DNA from: an uncultured Novosphingobium sp.
Lineage (GTDB): Bacteria > Pseudomonadota > Alphaproteobacteria > Sphingomonadales > Sphingomonadaceae
NCBI GenBank assembly: GCA_937860195.1
Contig: CALMBN010000329.1
Coordinates: 1 to 10,054 of the forward strand
Direction: 5' to 3'
Length of the DNA: 10,054 nucleotides
In this document: piece by piece, positions 5,635-10,054 of the stretch
Layout: the number at the start of each line of letters is the position of its first letter
Numbering within the stretch: position 1 is the first letter of the stretch
Program-made: the position numbers and the translations under genes
The notes under the pieces: model-generated
The model's database searches: none
What the model was told of the DNA's origin: nothing
The model's input: the letters and a program-made list of their open reading frames with translations, nothing else

Positions 5635-6450
5635 ATGAGCTTTGCCGGACAGGCCGTGTGGATCACGGGAGCCTCGTCAGGGATCGGCGCGGCAATGGCG
5701 CGGGCTTTGGCTCGGCAGGGAGCGCGGCTGGTGCTTTCAGGGCGGAATGAGGCGGCCTTGGCTGCGGTTGCGGCAGACTGCGGTGAGGCACTGGTGCTGC
5801 CGTTTGAAACAACCGACACGGCGGCAATTGCTCCGGCGGTGGAACAGGCATGGAATTGGTCGGGCGGGATCGACCTGCTGGTCAACAATGCCGGAATCTC
5901 GCAGCGCAGCCTGGCGCAGGATACCGATTATGCCGTCTATGAACGGGTGATCGGAGTTGATTTGCTCGCGCCAATTGCACTGACCCAAGCGCTTTTGCCC
6001 CGGCTGATCGCGCGTGGCTCTGGCCGAATCGCCATGATCAGTTCGGTCGCGGGCAAGGTTGGAGTGCCCATGCGCACTGCCTATTGCGCGGCCAAGTTCG
6101 GGATCGCGGGATATGCCGATGCCCTGCGGGCCGAGGTTGCTCACCTTGGAATTCAGGTCCACAACATCTACCCCGGATCAATCCGCACCGAGGTTTCGCG
6201 CAACGCGCTGACCGCGGACGGAACCAGACGCGGGGTCTCGGACAAGGTGATCGACAACGGGATTGAGCCCGATGTGGCAGTTGCCCAGATGATTGACGAA
6301 ATGCTGGCGGGGCAGCGCGAAATCATTGTCGCCGAAGGCATAGAGAAAGCGATGGGCGAAGGCCGCCGGATGCCTGATGCAATGCTCGATCAAATTGGTG
6401 CCTTCATGGCGGCGGGCTATGCCGAGCGCATGAACCAAGGGGCAAAGTGA
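5635..6450 (+). CDS. Short-chain dehydrogenase/reductase (SDR) family oxidoreductase
   Basis: A 271-residue classical SDR that binds NAD(P) and oxidises or reduces an alcohol/carbonyl substrate. Residues 11-18 are TGASSGIG, the cofactor loop. NNAG is at 84-87, Ser137 is the catalytic serine, and Tyr150-x3-Lys154 is the active-site pair (AYCAAKFGIAGY). Arg37 in LVLSGRN, after the second strand, leans towards NADP rather than NAD. The C-terminal part has IYPGSIRTEVSRNAL, as in membrane-associated or DHRS7-like reductases, but no transmembrane helix is visible. AGGAGA at 5623-5628 lies 6 bases before the ATG at 5635. The stop overlaps the next gene by one base (TGATG). Substrate unknown; the hydrolase next to it hints at a shared small-molecule pathway. 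Confidence 0.92.
   Translation: MSFAGQAVWITGASSGIGAAMARALARQGARLVLSGRNEAALAAVAADCGEALVLPFETTDTAAIAPAVEQAWNWSGGIDLLVNNAGISQRSLAQDTDYAVYERVIGVDLLAPIALTQALLPRLIARGSGRIAMISSVAGKVGVPMRTAYCAAKFGIAGYADALRAEVAHLGIQVHNIYPGSIRTEVSRNALTADGTRRGVSDKVIDNGIEPDVAVAQMIDEMLAGQREIIVAEGIEKAMGEGRRMPDAMLDQIGAFMAAGYAERMNQGAK
6437..6442 (+). promoter_or_regulatory. Ribosome binding site that favours the ATG at 6450
   Basis: AAGGGG lies 7 bases before the ATG at 6450. A GTG at 6447 is also in frame and adds only one residue, so the exact start matters little. Confidence 0.55.
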
Positions 6451-7358
6451 TGGAGCAGACCCGGGTCACACTCGGCAACGGGATCGAACTGAATGTGGTC
6501 GATACCGGCCCGCGCGATGCGCCAGTGCTGATCTTTCTGCATGGCTTTCCTGACAGTCACCGGACCTGGCGGCACCAGATCGCGCACTTTTCCGGTCGGT
6601 TCCGCTGCATCGCCCCAGACCAGCGCGGCTATCGCGGCTCGTCAAAGCCAAAGGGGGTGGAGAACTACACCCCGGACAAGCTGATCGGGGACATATTCCT
6701 GCTCGCCGCCGCGCTCGATGTGAAGGAATTCACTATTGTTGGGCATGACTGGGGCGGTGCGATTGCCTGGGGCGTGGCCTTGATGGGGCAGGCCATGGGC
6801 CGGGTCAACCGGGCGGTGATTCTCAATGCCCCGCACCCGGTGATCTTTCCCAAACTGCTCTACACCAACCGCCAGCAACGGGCCGCGAGCCAGTATTTCC
6901 GGCTGTTCCGCGATCCCGCCAGTGACGCGCTGGTCGAGCAGTTCGGGCTTGGCGGCGTATTGGTCAAAGCTTTCGGAGAAACCCCCGAAAACCCGAAGAT
7001 GGAGCCTGAAGAACGCACCGCACTGATGGAGGACTGGCAAAACCGCGAGGCTGCAATTGCGATGCTCAACTGGTATCGCGCGAGCCCGATGGAAGTGCTC
7101 GACCTTGACGCACCTTATGAGCTGCCGGCCGGATGGGCCCCGCCGGCCATCCCGAAACTCACTATCCCGACGCTTGTGGTCTGGGCTATGGACGACATTG
7201 CCCTGCCCCCTGCCAACCTGGAAGGAATGGACGAGCTGATCGACACTCTGACCATCGCAAAAGTGCCCGGAAGTGGCCACTTTGTGCAATGGGAAGCACC
7301 AGAAGCTGTCAACGCGGCGCTGGATGAATTTTTGACGCGGACCGCCCTTGGCAAGTGA
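6450..7358 (+). CDS. Alpha/beta hydrolase, epoxide hydrolase-like
   Basis: A 302-residue alpha/beta hydrolase with a cap domain. HGFP (31-34) forms the oxyanion region and DQRGYRGS (57-64) is the usual loop. GHDWGG (98-103) gives Asp100 as nucleophile, as in epoxide hydrolases and haloalkane or fluoroacetate dehalogenases. Asp249 (WAMDDIAL) and His277 (GSGHFVQWE) complete the triad. Cap tyrosines Tyr149 (AASQYF) and Tyr209 (LNWYRAS) match the pair that activates the epoxide ring, so epoxide hydrolysis to a diol is preferred over dehalogenation; this is inference from residues. No signal peptide, so cytoplasmic. The start overlaps the SDR stop by one base. An SDR could oxidise a diol or alcohol product, but no substrate can be named. 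Confidence 0.92.
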   Translation: MEQTRVTLGNGIELNVVDTGPRDAPVLIFLHGFPDSHRTWRHQIAHFSGRFRCIAPDQRGYRGSSKPKGVENYTPDKLIGDIFLLAAALDVKEFTIVGHDWGGAIAWGVALMGQAMGRVNRAVILNAPHPVIFPKLLYTNRQQRAASQYFRLFRDPASDALVEQFGLGGVLVKAFGETPENPKMEPEERTALMEDWQNREAAIAMLNWYRASPMEVLDLDAPYELPAGWAPPAIPKLTIPTLVVWAMDDIALPPANLEGMDELIDTLTIAKVPGSGHFVQWEAPEAVNAALDEFLTRTALGK

Positions 7359-8631
7359 AGCCCCCACCCGTCCCAGCATCGGCGCAGCGATTGCCAAGGC
7401 CGAGCAGACCGCGCGGCGCTCGCTGCTCCGCAACCACGGCGGCGGGCATGCGCCAGTCAGTTTTCTTGAACTGTTCTTTGATCTGGTCTTCGTTTTCGCG
7501 ATCACCCAGCTATCGCATTTTCTGAAAGACAATCTGACCGCGGCCGGCTTCGCTCAGGCGCTGGTGATGTTCCTCGCGGTGTGGTGGGCGTGGATGTACA
7601 CCACCTGGGCCACCAATTGGGCCGATCCGCAGCGCTTCGAAGTGCGGGTGATGCTTATTCTGGTGATGCTGGCCAGCTTGGTGATGGCGGTTGCCTTGCC
7701 CCGGGCCTTCGAAGACCATGCGCTGATCTTTGTCTTCGCGTACATCGCGATTCAGCTGGGCCGGACGCTGTTCATGACAGCGATCCTGTGGAAACCAAGC
7801 CACCGCAATGGCCGAAGCATGCTGCGGATTGCAGTCTGGTTTGCGGTTTCAGCAGTCGCATGGGTTGGGGGCGCGCTGGCCGATCCAGCCGGGCGATTGG
7901 CTTGCTGGGCGCTCGCCATCGGGATCGAGTACTACGGCCCCCTGGCGCTGTTTCCAGTTCCATTCTTTGGCCGATCGAGCGCAAGCGACTGGGACATTTC
8001 CGGCAGTCACATGGCCGAACGCTGCGGGCTGTTCATCATCATCGCGCTGGGTGAAGGGATCATCATCACCGGGGCCAGCTTTGCCGGCGGATCGATGGAG
8101 CAGGGCCGCGTGCTGGCCTTCCTGATCACCTTCCTGTCATCCGTGCTGATGTGGTGGCTCTATTTCGACATGGGGGCAGAGCGCGGATCGACCCACATTT
8201 CGGGGCACGAGCAGGCCGGACTCGTCGCGCGCAACGCTTACACCTACCTCCACATGCCGATCGTGCTGGGGATCGTGATTTTTGCAGTGGGCGATGCCAA
8301 GCTGGTGGCTGATTGGGCCAGCCCGGCCGGGGACAAGCTGCTGGCGGTACTGTGCGGCGGGGCCTTGCTGTTCCTGATTGGCATCGGACTGTTCAAGCGC
8401 CAGCACAGCGCGCGTGGAAATTTCCCCTTCAGTCACGCAATCGGTGTGCTGTTGCTCGTTCTGCTGACACTGTGGGCGTGGAACATGCCGCTCAACGCGC
8501 TGCAACTGGGCGGGCTGGGCGCAGCCGTTTTCGCGCTGGTCGCCAGTTGGGAATGGATCTCGTTCCACGGCGGCTGGCAGGAACGGTTCAACGAACTGTC
8601 GGCCTGGGCCAGACTGGCGAACCGCTATTAG
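7348..8631 (+). CDS. LtrA (low temperature requirement protein A) family membrane protein
   Basis: A 427-residue polytopic inner-membrane protein of the LtrA family, which was named after a Listeria low-temperature growth mutant; its biochemical role is not established. Hallmarks are SFLELFFDLVFVFAITQLSH (38-57) and ERCGLFIIIALGEGI (224-238). About ten to twelve hydrophobic segments fill residues 42-405, preceded by a charged cytoplasmic-looking tail. No ATG occurs before the first helix. The TTG at 7348 gives a full family-like N-terminus and overlaps the hydrolase gene by 11 bases, so translation is probably coupled. No strong ribosome site is seen, leaving the start uncertain by several residues. 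The stop overlaps that of the opposing DUF2332 gene. Confidence 0.87.
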   Translation: MASEAPTRPSIGAAIAKAEQTARRSLLRNHGGGHAPVSFLELFFDLVFVFAITQLSHFLKDNLTAAGFAQALVMFLAVWWAWMYTTWATNWADPQRFEVRVMLILVMLASLVMAVALPRAFEDHALIFVFAYIAIQLGRTLFMTAILWKPSHRNGRSMLRIAVWFAVSAVAWVGGALADPAGRLACWALAIGIEYYGPLALFPVPFFGRSSASDWDISGSHMAERCGLFIIIALGEGIIITGASFAGGSMEQGRVLAFLITFLSSVLMWWLYFDMGAERGSTHISGHEQAGLVARNAYTYLHMPIVLGIVIFAVGDAKLVADWASPAGDKLLAVLCGGALLFLIGIGLFKRQHSARGNFPFSHAIGVLLLVLLTLWAWNMPLNALQLGGLGAAVFALVASWEWISFHGGWQERFNELSAWARLANRY

Positions 8632-9725
8632 ATTGTCCGCTCGCTCCCGCCCCAGCCGATCCACGCGCCGTGAGGGTGCGCACGGGTAACCAAAGCGGGT
8701 TCATCGCCCCCGGGCCAGAACCGCACGGTCATTTCGTGGATGTGCAGCACCCGATTGGCTTCGAGCGAGACCCAGGCCAGTGGGCGATCTGGGGCGGCTT
8801 GTGCCCCGGCGGCTTCCATCGCTGCGGTGACCCGCGCCTGCTGATCCTCCGGCACATATTGCCAGACGATCGAATGCATCAGCATCCGGGTGGTACCCGC
8901 CGCTTGCGGTTTCGCAAGTTCCGCCTCAACAAAGTCAGCAGCGTTCATCCTAAGCAGATCAGGCGCCGACTTCGTCGCTTCGGCAATCGCAGCATCCATC
9001 CGCTCAAACCGGACCGTGTGTTCGGGCCAGATATAGGCCCGCAACCGCAGCGCCTGCTCCGGATCGGACAAATCGACCGGGGCGACATCGCAACCTCTGG
9101 TCGAGGCAATCTCAAACTTGGCCGCAGGCGGCGGATCGCCCTGCCACTCTGGTTGAAACCGAATCGCACCCGGCTCCGGCCCCACCTGAACCCCGCCCAA
9201 ATCGTAGTGATACCGGTCCAGCATCAGGTTGATCCCGGCGCTTGAACCGATTTCGAGACACTCAAAACGGGGAGGCAGGCCTCTGTCAGTCAGCCACAGC
9301 ATTGCGGCAATGAAATTGGCCGAGCGCCCTGCTTCGTTGGTCTGGGGTGGGCCGTTGAGCCAAGTGAGCAGTTCGGCTTCGTGATGGTGGATTGCAGCGG
9401 CGATAATGTCTGTGTCGTCAACCCCCGCTTGCCCCCCATAGACCGCCGCAAGCGCTGGTTCCGCGCCTGAGAGGTGGAGCGAGTGGAGCCCACCAGCAAC
9501 CCGCAACGGCAAGGCATCGGCCAAGGGTGCCCCGGACCAATTGCGGATCGCATCGAGCAGCGCCCCATCATCACCCCGTTCGAGCAAATCGCGCACCACC
9601 GCCACCACCCGCGCGGTCACGGTCGCGCCAGAGGCGCTACAATAGGACACCTGATTGTCGAACGCTGCGGGCACAAAACCCGGCCCGCTGGCATTGATAT
9701 CGATGAATTCATACTTCGCCGCCAT
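8628..9725 (-). CDS. DUF2332 family protein, methyltransferase-like fold suspected
   Basis: A 365-residue cytoplasmic protein of the DUF2332 family, whose function is unknown. Family marks are GPPQTNEAGRSA (125-136) and FECLEIGSSAGINLMLDRYHY (154-174). The latter reads like a Rossmann strand plus glycine loop (Glu158, Gly160, Gly164), as in SAM-dependent methyltransferases. Later come LRLRAYIWPEHTVRFERMDAAI and a C-terminal HPHGAWIGW stretch. The start at 9725 is set by AAGGAG (9734-9739, minus strand) 8 bases upstream; an in-frame start 11 codons earlier lacks such a site. It is divergent from hisG across 50 bases. Its stop overlaps the LtrA stop by four bases. SAM binding is inference from one motif. 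Confidence 0.85.
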   Translation of the reverse strand: MAAKYEFIDINASGPGFVPAAFDNQVSYCSASGATVTARVVAVVRDLLERGDDGALLDAIRNWSGAPLADALPLRVAGGLHSLHLSGAEPALAAVYGGQAGVDDTDIIAAAIHHHEAELLTWLNGPPQTNEAGRSANFIAAMLWLTDRGLPPRFECLEIGSSAGINLMLDRYHYDLGGVQVGPEPGAIRFQPEWQGDPPPAAKFEIASTRGCDVAPVDLSDPEQALRLRAYIWPEHTVRFERMDAAIAEATKSAPDLLRMNAADFVEAELAKPQAAGTTRMLMHSIVWQYVPEDQQARVTAAMEAAGAQAAPDRPLAWVSLEANRVLHIHEMTVRFWPGGDEPALVTRAHPHGAWIGWGGSERTI

Positions 9726-9733
9726 GCGCGCCG

Positions 9734-9739
9734 CTCCTT
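9734..9739 (-). promoter_or_regulatory. Ribosome binding site that fixes the DUF2332 start
   Basis: AAGGAG on the minus strand lies 8 bases before the ATG at 9725. The position rules in favour of this start over an upstream in-frame one at 9758. Confidence 0.7.
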
Positions 9740-9775
9740 GCCCTTTGCCGCGCTGCACCGTAAGGGCCGCGTCCT

Positions 9776-10054
9776 ATGGCACAAGCCCTGACCTTCGCCG
9801 TGCCCAAGGGCCGCATCCTGGACGAGGCGCTGCCGCTGATGGCGCGCGCCGGAGTGGTGCCCGAGGCCGGTTTCCATGACAAAGCCAACCGCGCGCTGTC
9901 GTTTGCCTGCGAGGGCAGCGATACGCGGATCATCCGGGTCCGGGCGTTTGATGTGGCGACTTTCGTGGCTCACGGTGCGGCGCAGGCCGGGATCGTCGGC
10001 TCTGACGTGGTCGAAGAATTCGCCTATTCCGATCTCTACGCGCCGGTTGATCTG
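9776..10054 (+). CDS. hisG: ATP phosphoribosyltransferase, N-terminal part (3' cut by window edge)
   Basis: The first 93 residues of HisG, which joins ATP and PRPP in the first committed step of histidine synthesis in the cytoplasm. [17 protein letters not shown] (6-22), [16 protein letters not shown] (52-67) and [13 protein letters not shown] (69-81) follow the family's N-terminal domain I in order. AAGGG at 9762-9766 lies 9 bases before the ATG. Whether it is the short form that needs HisZ, or the long form with a C-terminal regulatory domain, cannot be told because the gene runs off the window. Short forms are expected in Sphingomonadales. The gene is divergent from DUF2332 across 50 bases; I see no convincing promoter hexamers in that gap. 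Confidence 0.93.
   Translation, partial: MAQALTFAVPKGRILDEALPLMARAGVVPEAGFHDKANRALSFACEGSDTRIIRVRAFDVATFVAHGAAQAGIVGSDVVEEFAYSDLYAPVDL

Noticed and set aside
6642..7532. A 296-codon minus-strand open frame opposite the alpha/beta hydrolase and LtrA start
   Set aside because: The hydrolase on the + strand has a complete catalytic triad; the antisense product shows no domain and no ribosome site.
8313..9245. A 310-codon + strand open frame crossing from LtrA into the DUF2332 region
   Set aside because: It overlaps the end of a clear LtrA gene in another frame and lies antisense to DUF2332; its sequence is a Pro/Arg/Gly-rich shadow with no domain.
9738..9766. TTGCCC - 17 bases - TAAGGG as a hisG promoter
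   Set aside because: The -10 hexamer is poor and coincides with the hisG ribosome site, so it cannot serve as both.
1..10054. Mobile element, CRISPR array, toxin-antitoxin or phage-defence system
   Set aside because: No transposase, integrase, terminal repeats, spaced direct repeats, or small toxin-antitoxin pair was found; every gene belongs to an ordinary metabolic, stress or uncharacterised family.

Overview
The window is GC-rich, almost fully coding chromosomal DNA of an alphaproteobacterium. The best guess is Sphingomonadales (Erythrobacter/Porphyrobacter/Novosphingobium-like). This rests on three things: the sequence style of the PPi-type phosphofructokinase, the head-to-head bolA / zinc-finger J-protein pair, and hisG beside a DUF2332 gene. 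The assignment comes from recalled family resemblance, not from a search. Fourteen genes are seen, two of them cut by the window edges. The longest gene-free stretch is only 61 bases (767-827), so no gap above 300 bases exists. No tRNA, rRNA, CRISPR, insertion sequence or phage gene was seen.

Layout. (1) 2-766: an open frame that enters from the left. Its first ~88 residues look like the end of a sugar-phosphate nucleotidyltransferase, and the rest is a two-module VOC (glyoxalase-fold) protein lacking its first ~90 residues. This in-frame chimera is the oddest thing in the window. (2) 828-3497: a tight run of five + strand genes with overlaps or very short spacers: GST, PhnB-like VOC protein, second GST, SRPBCC/AHSA1 protein, and a small four-helix membrane protein. 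A good sigma-70-like promoter stands just upstream (776-803). It reads as a detoxification or stress cassette with no regulator in sight. (3) 3530-4726: a PPi-dependent 6-phosphofructokinase, tail-to-tail and overlapping with (4) a minus-strand zinc-finger/J-domain protein (4723-5301). That gene is divergent, across 38 bases, from (5) bolA (5340-5624).

(6) bolA is followed on the same strand by a short-chain dehydrogenase (5635-6450), an epoxide-hydrolase-like alpha/beta hydrolase (6450-7358) and an LtrA-family membrane protein (7348-8631). The last two genes overlap their upstream neighbours, so translational coupling is likely. (7) The LtrA gene meets a minus-strand DUF2332 gene (8628-9725) tail-to-tail, again with a four-base overlap. 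(8) hisG (9776 onward) is divergent from DUF2332 and runs off the right edge.

Most of the window is ordinary accessory and housekeeping metabolism: thiol and aldehyde detoxification, glycolysis with PPi, Fe-S/BolA biology, and the first step of histidine synthesis. I found no convincing new defence or mobile system. The items most worth a second look are the nucleotidyltransferase-VOC chimera, the compact GST/VOC/GST/SRPBCC/membrane cassette, the J-protein/BolA pair, and a perfect inverted repeat that bridges the shared stop codons of the phosphofructokinase and J-protein genes.
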